Positions 40,253 to 47,835 of a stretch of 47,835 nucleotides of DNA are shown in pieces. The stretch is taken from assembly GCA_003562815.1 (NCBI GenBank), contig PWTO01000098.1, positions 1-47,835 on the forward strand. The letters are read 5' to 3'. Each line of letters begins with the position of its first letter. Position 1 is the stretch's first letter. Source of the DNA: Chromatiaceae bacterium. Its GTDB lineage: Bacteria; Pseudomonadota; Gammaproteobacteria; Chromatiales; Chromatiaceae. Position numbers and translations under genes: made by a program. The notes beneath the pieces are model-generated. The model ran no database searches, was not told the DNA's origin, and worked only from the letters and a program-made list of their open reading frames with translations.

Positions 40253-41709
40253 GCGCCCTGCACGAGCACTCGATCACCGCCCTCGCCGCTGCACTGCGCG
40301 CGCGCACATGCTCTGCGCGTGAGCTGACCGCGCATTATCTGGCGCGCATCCAGGACCTCGACGAACATCTCAACGCCTATATCACGGTCACCGCCGAACA
40401 GGCGCTGGCCGCCGCCGAGCGTGCCGATCGGCAGCTCGCCGCCGGCACAGCGGGTCCGCTCGCCGGCATCCCGATCGCCCACAAGGACATCTTCTGCACC
40501 AACGGCGTCAAGACCAGTTGCGGCTCGCGTATGCTCGACACCTTCGTCGCGCCCTATGACGCCACCGTCATCGAGCGCCTGCAAGCCGCCGGCGTCGCAA
40601 TGCTGGGCAAGACCAACATGGATGAATTCGCGATGGGCTCCTCGAACGAGACCAGCTATTACGGTCCCGTCCGCAACCCCTGGAATCTGGAGCGCGTTCC
40701 GGGCGGCTCCTCCGGCGGTTCGGCCGCAGCGGTCGCAGCCGGACTCTGCGCGGCGGCCACCGGCACCGACACCGGCGGCTCGATCCGCCAGCCGGCGGCT
40801 TTCTGCGGCATCACCGGCCTCAAACCGACCTATGGCCGCTGCTCGCGCTGGGGCATGATCGCCTTCGCGTCGAGTCTCGATCAGGCCGGCGTGCTGGCCG
40901 GTAGCGCCGCCGATGCGGCCCTGCTGCTGCAGGCGATGGCTGGCTTCGACGAACGCGATTCGACCAGCGCCAACGAACCGGTGCCAGACTATCGCGCTCA
41001 GCTCGAGGACGACATCGCCGGGCTCAAGATCGGCCTGCCCAAGGAATACTTCGGCGAAGGACTCGACCCAGGCGTCGCCGCATCGGTCGAAGCTGCGATT
41101 AAGGAATACGAGGCCCTTGGCGCTAGCGTGCGCGAGATCAGCCTGCCCAACGCACCGCTGTCGGTGCCGGTCTATTACGTCGTTGCCCCCGCCGAGTGCT
41201 CGTCGAACCTCGCCCGCTTCGACGGCGTGCGCTTCGGCCATCGCTGCGAAGCACCGCGCGACCTCGAGGATCTCTACAAACGCAGCCGCGCCGAGGGCTT
41301 CGGCGCCGAGGTCAAACGCCGCATCATGATCGGCACCTATGTGCTCTCGGCCGGCTATTACGACGCCTACTACCTCAAGGCGCAGCAGTTGCGCCATCTG
41401 ATCAGCGACGACTTCAAGCGCGCCTTCGCGCAGGTCGATGTGATCATGGGCCCGACCACGCCGAGCACCGCCTTCGCGCTCGGCGCCAAGCGCGACGACC
41501 CGGTGGCGATGTACCTGAACGACATCTACACCATTGCCACCAACCTCGCCGGTCTGCCCGGCGTGTCGATTCCGGTCGCGCCGGTCGATGGCCTGCCGGT
41601 CGGCTTGCAGCTGATCGGCGATGTCTTCCAGGAGGGCCGTTTGCTCAACATCGCCCACCGCCTGCAGCAGGCGACGGATTGGCACCGTGCCCGCCCCGGT
41701 GTCCTGTGA
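40249..41709 (+). CDS. gatA: Asp-tRNA(Asn)/Glu-tRNA(Gln) amidotransferase subunit A
   Basis: GTG start overlapping gat[42 protein letters not shown]...[77 protein letters not shown]. Confidence 0.97.
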   Translation: MSALHEHSITALAAALRARTCSARELTAHYLARIQDLDEHLNAYITVTAEQALAAAERADRQLAAGTAGPLAGIPIAHKDIFCTNGVKTSCGSRMLDTFVAPYDATVIERLQAAGVAMLGKTNMDEFAMGSSNETSYYGPVRNPWNLERVPGGSSGGSAAAVAAGLCAAATGTDTGGSIRQPAAFCGITGLKPTYGRCSRWGMIAFASSLDQAGVLAGSAADAALLLQAMAGFDERDSTSANEPVPDYRAQLEDDIAGLKIGLPKEYFGEGLDPGVAASVEAAIKEYEALGASVREISLPNAPLSVPVYYVVAPAECSSNLARFDGVRFGHRCEAPRDLEDLYKRSRAEGFGAEVKRRIMIGTYVLSAGYYDAYYLKAQQLRHLISDDFKRAFAQVDVIMGPTTPSTAFALGAKRDDPVAMYLNDIYTIATNLAGLPGVSIPVAPVDGLPVGLQLIGDVFQEGRLLNIAHRLQQATDWHRARPGVL

Positions 41710-41770
41710 GCGCGCATCCTGTTTGAGCGGACGCCGGCGCTGGAGAGCGGCTTTGACGTTCTGGTGGCTG

Positions 41771-42289
41771 ATGTCCGGTGCAGCGCAGACGGTACACCTC
41801 GGCCACCGCCTATGGAGCTGGTTCTGGCGCTTCCTGGTGCTCTGCCTGCTCTGGTGGGTGCTGACCGGTGCCGATCCGCACGCCCTGCGCTGGGGATTGC
41901 CGATCGCCATCCTGGCCAGCCTGATGTCCTCCGGGCTGCCGCGCGCGGGGGGTTGGAACTGGCGGCTACTCGGTCTGCTGCGGTTTGCGCCGACCTTTGT
42001 TTGGTATAACCTACAGGGCGGTATTGAGGTCGCGCTGCATGCCCTGTGGCCCAGCCGGCATCCCGACCCGACCCTGCTGAACTATCGCATGCGCTTGCCG
42101 GTCGGACCGAGTCAGATCTTTTTTGCCAACCTCGTCAATCTGGTTCCCGGAACCCTGACCGTGCGCATCGGGCGACGCGATCTCTACATCCACGTTTTGG
42201 TCGCCTCGCCCAAGGTGGCGCCGATCCTCGCCCGGCTGGAATGGCGGGTTGCGGACCTGTTCGGAGTCGATCTCATCGCCGATGACTGA
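41771..42289 (+). CDS. Na+/H+ antiporter subunit E-like (MnhE/MrpE)
   Basis: FLVLCLLWWVLTGADPHALRWGLPIAILASLM...LLRFAPTFVWYNLQGGIEVALHALWPSRHPDPTLLNYRMRLPVGPSQIFFANLVNLVPGTLTVRIGRRDLYIHVL. Confidence 0.88.
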   Translation: MSGAAQTVHLGHRLWSWFWRFLVLCLLWWVLTGADPHALRWGLPIAILASLMSSGLPRAGGWNWRLLGLLRFAPTFVWYNLQGGIEVALHALWPSRHPDPTLLNYRMRLPVGPSQIFFANLVNLVPGTLTVRIGRRDLYIHVLVASPKVAPILARLEWRVADLFGVDLIADD

Positions 42290-42566
42290 CCTCTACTTCT
42301 ACGCCGCCCTCTTCCTGCTTGCGAACATGCTCGTGGGACTGGCCCGCGCCCTGCGCGGACCGACCATGCCCGACCGCATGCTCAGCGGCGAGCTGATGGG
42401 CACCACCGCCGTGGCCGTGTTGCTGCTGCTGTCGGTGGCCACCGACACCGAGGCGCTGATCGATGTGGCGCTGATCTTCGCGCTGCTGAGCGTGCTGGCG
42501 GTGGTCACCTTCGTGCGCCGCACCTGGCCCGAACCCGGGCCGCCGCGCGGCAGGCGCTGGCCATGA
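42282..42566 (+). CDS. Monovalent cation/H+ antiporter subunit F-like (MnhF/MrpF)
   Basis: MTDLYFYAALFLLANMLVGLARALRGPTMPDRMLSGELMGTTAVAVLLLLSVATDTEALIDVALIFALLSVLAVVTFVRR. Confidence 0.9.
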   Translation: MTDLYFYAALFLLANMLVGLARALRGPTMPDRMLSGELMGTTAVAVLLLLSVATDTEALIDVALIFALLSVLAVVTFVRRTWPEPGPPRGRRWP

Positions 42567-42865
42567 ACCTGTTCATCGATGGCGCCAGCCTGATGCTGTT
42601 GGTACTGGGGCTGCTGTTCTTTCTCTCCGGCACCATCGGCCTGCTGCGCTTTCCCGACGTGTTCACGCGGCTGCATGCGCTGAGCAAGACCGACACCCTC
42701 GCCCTCGGCTTCATCAGCGCCAGTCTCGCGCTGCAATCGGGCAGCCTGCTTCTGACCCTGAAGCTGCTATTGATCACCCTCCTGGTCATGGTCGCGGGCG
42801 CCACCAGTTCGAGCCTCATCGCGGGCGCGGCGATCGCGCGCGGTGTGCGCCCGTGGCAACGCTGA
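42563..42865 (+). CDS. Monovalent cation/H+ antiporter subunit G-like (MnhG/MrpG)
   Basis: LMLLVLGLLFFLSGTIGLLRFPDVFTRLHALSKTDTLALGFISASLALQSGS. Confidence 0.93.
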   Translation: MNLFIDGASLMLLVLGLLFFLSGTIGLLRFPDVFTRLHALSKTDTLALGFISASLALQSGSLLLTLKLLLITLLVMVAGATSSSLIAGAAIARGVRPWQR

Positions 42866-43791
42866 TGGCGCTGGTCTTCGATGCCCTGCTGGCGCTCGCC
42901 ATGCTCTGGCTGGCCTGGCAGGGTGTGCACGCGCAGACCCTGTTCCAGGCCGTGGTCAGTTTCATGCTCTTCGGCTTGCTCATCGCCCTGGCCTGGGTGC
43001 GCTTGGACGCCACTGACATCGCCTTGGCCGAAGCCGCCCTCGGCTCGGGGGTCACCGGCGCCCTGCTGTTCGCCGCGCTCGGCCAGTTACCTCCCGAGCC
43101 GATCCGGGCACGGCGGCGCACCCGCTGGCACCGGCGACTACTCGCACTCGCTTGGGGGCTGGTGCTGCTCGCGCCGATCGCCCTGTTGCTCTACGGCGTG
43201 CTGCAACTGGAAGGGCGCGGACTCGGCGCCGAGGTCAACGCATCCCTGAGTCAGGCCAATATCGGCTCGCCGGTGACGGCGGTGTTGCTGAATTTTCGCG
43301 CCATCGACACGCTGCTGGAATTGGTCGTCATGCTCTCGGCGGTGGTGGTGGTCTGGTCGCTCGGGGCGACCGCGCCCTCCCCCTTACCGTGGTTGCCGGC
43401 GCCCTCATTGCCGGCGCTGACGCGGCTGCTGTTTCCGGTCTTCCTGCTCACCGCCGGCTATCTGTTGTGGCGCGGCGAACATGGCCCCGGCGGCGCCTTT
43501 CCCGCCGGCGCGGTGCTCGCCGCCGGGTTCGTGCTGGCGATCCTCTCCGGTGCGCGCGCGCCGGCCCCGGACGGTCATACCGGTTGGCGCTTGCTGATCT
43601 GTTTGGGGCCTTTGGCCTTTGCCATGGTCGCCGGCGGCGTGCTGCTGGCCGGCTATGTCTATTTCGAGTATCCGCCGCGCGTGGCCGGGTTGCTGATGAT
43701 CGGTATCGAAATCGCCGCCGGCATCTCCATCGGGTTCATGCTCACGGCGTTGTTCTTTGCCGCCGAACGAGATCACTCGTCGCAGGTCTGA
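42853..43791 (+). CDS. Fusion of DUF4040/MbhD-like, MbhE-like and MnhB-like domains
   Basis: N-term ...RLDATDIALAEAALGSGVTGALLFAAL (MbhD/DUF4040); middle SPVTAVLLNFRAIDTLLELVVMLSAVVVVWSLG (MbhE-like); C-term LLFPVFLLTAGYLLWRGEHGPGGAFPAGAVLAAGFVLAIL (MnhB). Confidence 0.88.
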   Translation: MATLMALVFDALLALAMLWLAWQGVHAQTLFQAVVSFMLFGLLIALAWVRLDATDIALAEAALGSGVTGALLFAALGQLPPEPIRARRRTRWHRRLLALAWGLVLLAPIALLLYGVLQLEGRGLGAEVNASLSQANIGSPVTAVLLNFRAIDTLLELVVMLSAVVVVWSLGATAPSPLPWLPAPSLPALTRLLFPVFLLTAGYLLWRGEHGPGGAFPAGAVLAAGFVLAILSGARAPAPDGHTGWRLLICLGPLAFAMVAGGVLLAGYVYFEYPPRVAGLLMIGIEIAAGISIGFMLTALFFAAERDHSSQV

Positions 43792-43792
43792 G

Positions 43793-44095
43793 ATGCCCCC
43801 GCTGACCTCAGAAACGCTGTTCACCCTGACCGCCGTCCTGTTGTTCGGCATCGGCGCGCATGGCCTGACCCAAACCCGCCATGCGCTGCGCCGACTGCTG
43901 GCGCTGAACATCTGTATCTCGGCGATCTTTCTACTCCTCGTCGCCAGCGGTAAGCACGGCGATACCGACCCGGTGCCGCACGCCATGGTGCTGACCGGCA
44001 TCGTCGTTGCGCTCAGCACCACGGCGGTCGCAATCAGCCTGATCGTGCGGCGCAACCGACATCGGCGGCCACCGGATGGCGGCCTGCATTGGTGA
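43793..44095 (+). CDS. MnhC/NuoK-like antiporter subunit
   Basis: MPPLTSETLFTLTAVLLFGIGAHGLTQTRHALRRLLALNICISAIFLLLVASGKHGDTDPVPHAMVLTGIVVALSTTAVAISLIV (PHAMVLTGIVVALSTTA signature). Confidence 0.9.
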   Translation: MPPLTSETLFTLTAVLLFGIGAHGLTQTRHALRRLLALNICISAIFLLLVASGKHGDTDPVPHAMVLTGIVVALSTTAVAISLIVRRNRHRRPPDGGLHW

Positions 44096-45573
44096 CGAGT
44101 TGCCTGCCGCATCTGATCGCGGCGCCAATTCTGCTGCCGCTGCATGCCGCCCTGCTGCTGTTTCTGTGGCCGCAGCCTTGGCGCTTGATCAGCCTGCTGG
44201 TGGCCGGCCTGACGCTGGTGGCCACGGCCTTGCTCCTCGACTGCACCCTGACCCAAGGCGGGATCGATTATGCCCTCGGCGCCTGGCAGCGACCGCTGGG
44301 CGTGCACTGGCGCCTGGATGCCATCGGCGCGCTGCTGTTGCTGACGACCAGTGTACTGATGCTTGCCGTGCTGGTGGCCATGATGCGCGCGCCCGCCTCA
44401 GTGCCGGGTGTATCGACTCAGGATCAGTCGTATCTGATGCCGCTGTGTCTGTTCCTCTGGACCGGGTTGAGCGTGCTGTTTACCGCCGCCGACCTGTTCC
44501 AGCTCTATGTCGCGCTCGAACTCGTGACCCTGTCGGCGGTCGCCCTGGTGGCGCTGGGGCGCGACAGCCGGGCGCTGGATGCCGCGACCCGTTATCTGTT
44601 TGCGGCCGTGTTTGGCTCCCTGCTCTATCTGCTCGGACTGGCGCTGCTCTATGGCCAGTACGCGGTACTCGATGTCGGCCTGCTCGGCGAGCGGATGCAG
44701 GCCGAGGCGCTGCTCACCGACGCGCTGGCGATCACTGCGATCACCCTGGGGCTGCTGCTGAAGGCCGCGCTGGTGCCCTTGCATTTCTGGCTCCCGGCCG
44801 CGCATAGCCGCGCCAAACCAGGCGTCAGCGCGCTGTTGTCGGGCCTGGTAGTGGCGTCCGGCAGCTATCTGCTACTGCGCCTGTGGTTGGGGCCGTTTCA
44901 GCCCTGGTTGCAACCGCCGGTGAGCACCCTACTCGGGGCCATCGGCGCCGCAACCATGCTGTGGGGCGCGCTGCAAGCGCTGCAGCAACGGCGCCTGAAA
45001 CGGGTCATCGCCTATTCCACGGTCTCTCAGAGTGGGCTTATCTTGCTGGCTCTGCCACTTGCGCTGGGCGAGGGGTCAGCGTTCGTCGGCGCCATCCTGC
45101 TGATGGTCAATCACGCCCTAGCCAAGGCCGCACTGTTTCTGTCGGCGGGCCTGTTGGTGCGCCAGGCCGGACACGACCATCTCAGCCGTCTGGGCCAGGC
45201 CTGTGGGCCCCTGGCGCCGGTCTGGCTAGCCTTCGCCTTGGCCGCGCTGGCGTTGATCGGTGCACCGCCGAGCCTGGGCTTCGCCGGCAAATGGGCCTTG
45301 CTGCAAGCCGCCGTCGCCCAGCACGCCTGGGGCTGGCTGGGGCTGATTGTGCTGAGCAGTCTGCTGACCCTGGCTTATCTGTATCGGGTCGCGGCGCCAG
45401 CGCTCGGCCCGTCGTCCTCCCAGACATGCCCAATCACCGACGGCCCCACGGCGATCGCCTGGAGCGAGTACGCGATCGTATTGCTGTTGGCCGGGCTGGC
45501 CTTCACGCTCGGCCTGTTGATCCTGCCCCTGGTGCCGGCCCTCGAAGCGGTCGGTGCAGGACTGCCGACATGA
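44089..45573 (+). CDS. Proton-conducting antiporter subunit, MnhD/NuoM-N type
   Basis: YVALELVTLSAVALVALGRDSRALDAATRYLFAAVFGSLLYLLGLALLYG...LLLKAALVPLHFWLPAAHSRAKPGVSALLSGLVVASG...KRVIAYSTVSQSGLILLAL...NHALAKAALFLSAG. Confidence 0.92.
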   Translation: MVTSCLPHLIAAPILLPLHAALLLFLWPQPWRLISLLVAGLTLVATALLLDCTLTQGGIDYALGAWQRPLGVHWRLDAIGALLLLTTSVLMLAVLVAMMRAPASVPGVSTQDQSYLMPLCLFLWTGLSVLFTAADLFQLYVALELVTLSAVALVALGRDSRALDAATRYLFAAVFGSLLYLLGLALLYGQYAVLDVGLLGERMQAEALLTDALAITAITLGLLLKAALVPLHFWLPAAHSRAKPGVSALLSGLVVASGSYLLLRLWLGPFQPWLQPPVSTLLGAIGAATMLWGALQALQQRRLKRVIAYSTVSQSGLILLALPLALGEGSAFVGAILLMVNHALAKAALFLSAGLLVRQAGHDHLSRLGQACGPLAPVWLAFALAALALIGAPPSLGFAGKWALLQAAVAQHAWGWLGLIVLSSLLTLAYLYRVAAPALGPSSSQTCPITDGPTAIAWSEYAIVLLLAGLAFTLGLLILPLVPALEAVGAGLPT

Positions 45574-47114
45574 CGCTGGACCCCAACCTCCTGTTGCTGC
45601 TGGCCCTCTTGGTCCCTTGGCTGATCCTGCTGTTGGGGCTCAGCGTGCATGGCCGCTCCTTGGCCGCCTGGCTGACGTGCGCCGCCGCTTGGCCGGCACT
45701 CGGGGTCTTGCTGTTCGCCGCGCCTGAGCAACCCTTGCATCTGGCGCTGGGGCCGCTAGTGTTCACCAGCACTCAGGAGGCCGACTGGCTGACGTTGATC
45801 GGCGTCCTGCTCTGGAGTCTGCTGCTGCCCTATAGCTGTGCCTGGAGCCTGCGTCAGGCGCCTGAGCGCGCGTGGGTGCTCCAAGGCTGGCTGCTGGCGA
45901 CCTTGGGTGCCAGCCTGATCACGTTATTCGCCGCCGATCTGCTGGCCTTCTATCTCGGCTTCGCGCTCACCAGTTTCTTTGCCTGGGGGCTCATTCTGTA
46001 CGGCAAGGGCGCCGCCGCGCGTTATGCCGCCTGGGTCTATGTGAGCCTGATGCTGGTGGCAGAGCTGTGCCTGCTGATCGGGTTGGCGGCACTCGCCAAC
46101 CAGGGGGATCTGAGTTTCGGCGCGGTTGCCGATGGCCGCCTGGGTGGGGTGCCGCTGGCGCTGTTCGGCCTTGGTTGCGCGATCAAAATGGGCCTCCTCG
46201 GCGTGCATGGCTGGCTGCCGCTGGCGCATGGCAGCGCGGTGTTGCCGGGCAGTGCCCTGCTCAGCGGTCTGCTGGTCAAGTTCGGGCTGTTGGCCTGGTG
46301 GCATGTCGCGGCGACCAGCACCACCCTGACCGACCTCGGTTGGCCGTTGGCACTGCTCGGGCTGGCCGGGGCGGTGTATGGCGCCGTGCTGGGGCTGTTG
46401 CAGGCGGCGCCCAAGCGCGTGCTCGCCTACTCCACCGTCAGTCAAATGGGCCTGCTCACCCTGGCCCTGGGCGCAGCCCTGGCCAGTGCCGACCCGACCT
46501 ACCAGCCTTTGGTCGAGGGCTTCGCGATTCACCATGCGTTGACCAAGACGCTGGCCTTCCTGGCCTTGGGGATCATCGTCAGCGCTCACCCCAACCTGCA
46601 ACGGTTGGGCTGGCTGGGCCTGGCTTGGGTGCTACTATCGCTCTCTGGAGCCCCCTTCACCAGTGGCGCCAGCGCCAAGGCCGGACTGCTCGAACTGGTG
46701 CAAGCGGCCGGGTTTCCGGATTGGCTCAGCGGCGTGCTGAGCCTGACCTCGCTGCTGAGCGCAGCGATCCTGACGCATCTTCTGCTGCGGGTGCGCGCCG
46801 AGCCCGGCACCGAGGCGCTCGTCGGCCTCGGCCAGTGGTTGCCCTGGTCACTGTTGTTTGGCCTCTGCCTGCTGCTGCCGCTGGCGCTCCCCGGCGGTTG
46901 GTATCCCGGCGAGTTCTGGCCGCTGGCGATGGGCATTGGACTGGCGTGGCTCTGGCGCGGTCGCTGGCACTTACCGGCCACTGCCGGCGCGCCCCGGCTG
47001 CCGGCCTTGGGTGTGCGCTTGGAGCGGCGACTCCAGCGCTGGCAGGTTCTGGGTCGCTCGATGCTAGTCCTGGCGCTGGTCCTGCTGTTGAGCCTCTTGG
47101 TCTCGCAATACTAG
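45570..47114 (+). CDS. Second NuoL/M-type proton-conducting antiporter subunit
   Basis: ATGA overlap; LGCAIKMGLLGVHGWLPLAHGSAVLPGSALLSGLLVKFGLLAWWHV...KRVLAYSTVSQMGLLTLALGAAL...FAIHHALTKTLAFLALG. Confidence 0.88.
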   Translation: MTLDPNLLLLLALLVPWLILLLGLSVHGRSLAAWLTCAAAWPALGVLLFAAPEQPLHLALGPLVFTSTQEADWLTLIGVLLWSLLLPYSCAWSLRQAPERAWVLQGWLLATLGASLITLFAADLLAFYLGFALTSFFAWGLILYGKGAAARYAAWVYVSLMLVAELCLLIGLAALANQGDLSFGAVADGRLGGVPLALFGLGCAIKMGLLGVHGWLPLAHGSAVLPGSALLSGLLVKFGLLAWWHVAATSTTLTDLGWPLALLGLAGAVYGAVLGLLQAAPKRVLAYSTVSQMGLLTLALGAALASADPTYQPLVEGFAIHHALTKTLAFLALGIIVSAHPNLQRLGWLGLAWVLLSLSGAPFTSGASAKAGLLELVQAAGFPDWLSGVLSLTSLLSAAILTHLLLRVRAEPGTEALVGLGQWLPWSLLFGLCLLLPLALPGGWYPGEFWPLAMGIGLAWLWRGRWHLPATAGAPRLPALGVRLERRLQRWQVLGRSMLVLALVLLLSLLVSQY

Positions 47115-47124
47115 AAAGACCCGG

Positions 47125-47253
47125 TCATGGTGCGCTGCGACCATCAAGGCTGTCGGCGGTCGCGTTGACAGAATCCGGCAACGCCAAGTAATGCAGGCGC
47201 TTAAGCTCCCGCCGACCATGCGCCACCGAGTCGAGCACCGCATTGACGAAACC
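47125..47253 (-). pseudogene. Possible gene remnant: C-terminal-like fragment without a start codon
   Basis: Minus-strand frame reads GFVNAVLDSVAHGRRELKRLHYLALPDSVNATADSLDGRSAP*, preceded in frame by TAG; FVNAVLDS loosely resembles a NusB C-terminus; not a full ORF. Confidence 0.2.
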
Positions 47254-47664
47254 CTAGGCGCTCGGGACATAGGCGAAGGACCGCGCGCCGATAAAATTGA
47301 ACAACATCGCCACCCCAGAGCCTGCGGCCAAGGGCAACACCGGCCAGGCCGCGAGTGCTGGCCAGGCCATCAGTACCCCAGCATAGACGCCCAAATTGAT
47401 CAGCGCGCCGAGGCCCTGCACCGCCACATAACGCCCATACTCGCGCGATCGATTCCGCGAGGCCCGCTGGCCGAAGGTAAAGCGCCGGTTCAGCCCCCAG
47501 GTGACCGTCACCGCCAGCGCGAAAGATAGCCAGCGCGACTCATACAAGTCCCAGCCGCCAACCCGAACCAGCCAGGTCAAGACCAAGGCATCCACGGCAA
47601 AACCGAGCGCCCCGACCGCCCCAAAGCGCCAGATTTGCCGCGCCAGAGACTGCGTCATCGCCAT
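47254..47664 (-). CDS. GtrA-family membrane protein
   Basis: LARQIWRFGAVGALGFAVDALVLTWLVRVGGWDLYESRWLSFALAVTVTWGLNRRFTFGQRASRNRSREYGRYVAVQGLGALINLGVYAGVL. Confidence 0.92.
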   Translation of the reverse strand: MAMTQSLARQIWRFGAVGALGFAVDALVLTWLVRVGGWDLYESRWLSFALAVTVTWGLNRRFTFGQRASRNRSREYGRYVAVQGLGALINLGVYAGVLMAWPALAAWPVLPLAAGSGVAMLFNFIGARSFAYVPSA

Positions 47665-47758
47665 TGCAGCTACACACCTCGAAAGGCTGCGTGAGTGTGG
47701 GTCGTCCAGCGTGGACGTGATACGCTCATTAACACTGATTTGGAACCAGGATGCAGCA

Positions 47759-47835
47759 GTGACACTGTCGGCAAAGCGCCTTTCGCGGCTGAAGCTCCTC
47801 GGGTTGGGGCTGATCCTCGCCCTTCCGCCTGCAGG
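47759..47835 (+). CDS. Start of an exported protein, truncated at right window edge
   Basis: GTG start; VTLSAKRLSRLKLLGLGLILALPPAG... signal-peptide-like N-terminus. Confidence 0.45.
   Translation, partial: MTLSAKRLSRLKLLGLGLILALPPA

Noticed and set aside
40225-41910. 561-aa minus-strand ORF opposite gatA
   Set aside because: Antisense to gatA; no recognisable domain.
44883-45569. N-terminal part of the 743-aa plus-strand ORF before the second NuoL/M-like subunit
   Set aside because: Overlaps the first subunit out of frame; the real start is the ATGA at 45570.

Overview
The window is about 47.8 kb of GC-rich chromosomal DNA from what looks like a sulfur-oxidising gammaproteobacterium, probably a Chromatiaceae-type purple sulfur bacterium. 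That taxon is inferred from dsrAB, hoxUYH and overall gene content. Almost all of it is dense protein-coding sequence. From left to right: the start of a dsr cluster (dsrB truncated at the edge, dsrA; minus strand); a divergent plus-strand group with two uncharacterised ORFs, a Cas6/Cmx6-like protein and a cysteine-less DsrC homologue; hslO, a wrbA-like gene and hda; a hox hydrogenase operon hoxU-Y-H-W without hoxE/hoxF; serB; an HDOD gene; metA (succinyl-type) plus a P-loop ATPase; an Mla-type transporter (mlaE-F-D) plus an HtrA protease and a two-component system; yceI; a divergent EF-G paralogue; an L,D-transpeptidase convergent with a small Lpp-like lipoprotein; a long minus-strand cell-wall operon mreB-C-D, mrdA, rodA, mltB, rlpA, dacA, dat, ybeD, lipB; gatC-gatA; an Mrp/Mnh-like antiporter cluster with an unusual gene order; and a gtrA gene. 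I saw no CRISPR array, rRNA, tRNA, IS element or prophage. The observations most worth checking are (i) the dsr-linked Cas6-like + Cys-less DsrC group, (ii) the Mnh-like cluster with a DUF4040/MbhE/MnhB fusion and two NuoL/M-type subunits that appear to have complementary losses of conserved charged residues, (iii) the EF-G paralogue with altered switch I and domain IV motifs, and (iv) the hoxUYHW operon without hoxEF. All family calls come from motif recognition by eye, without database searches.
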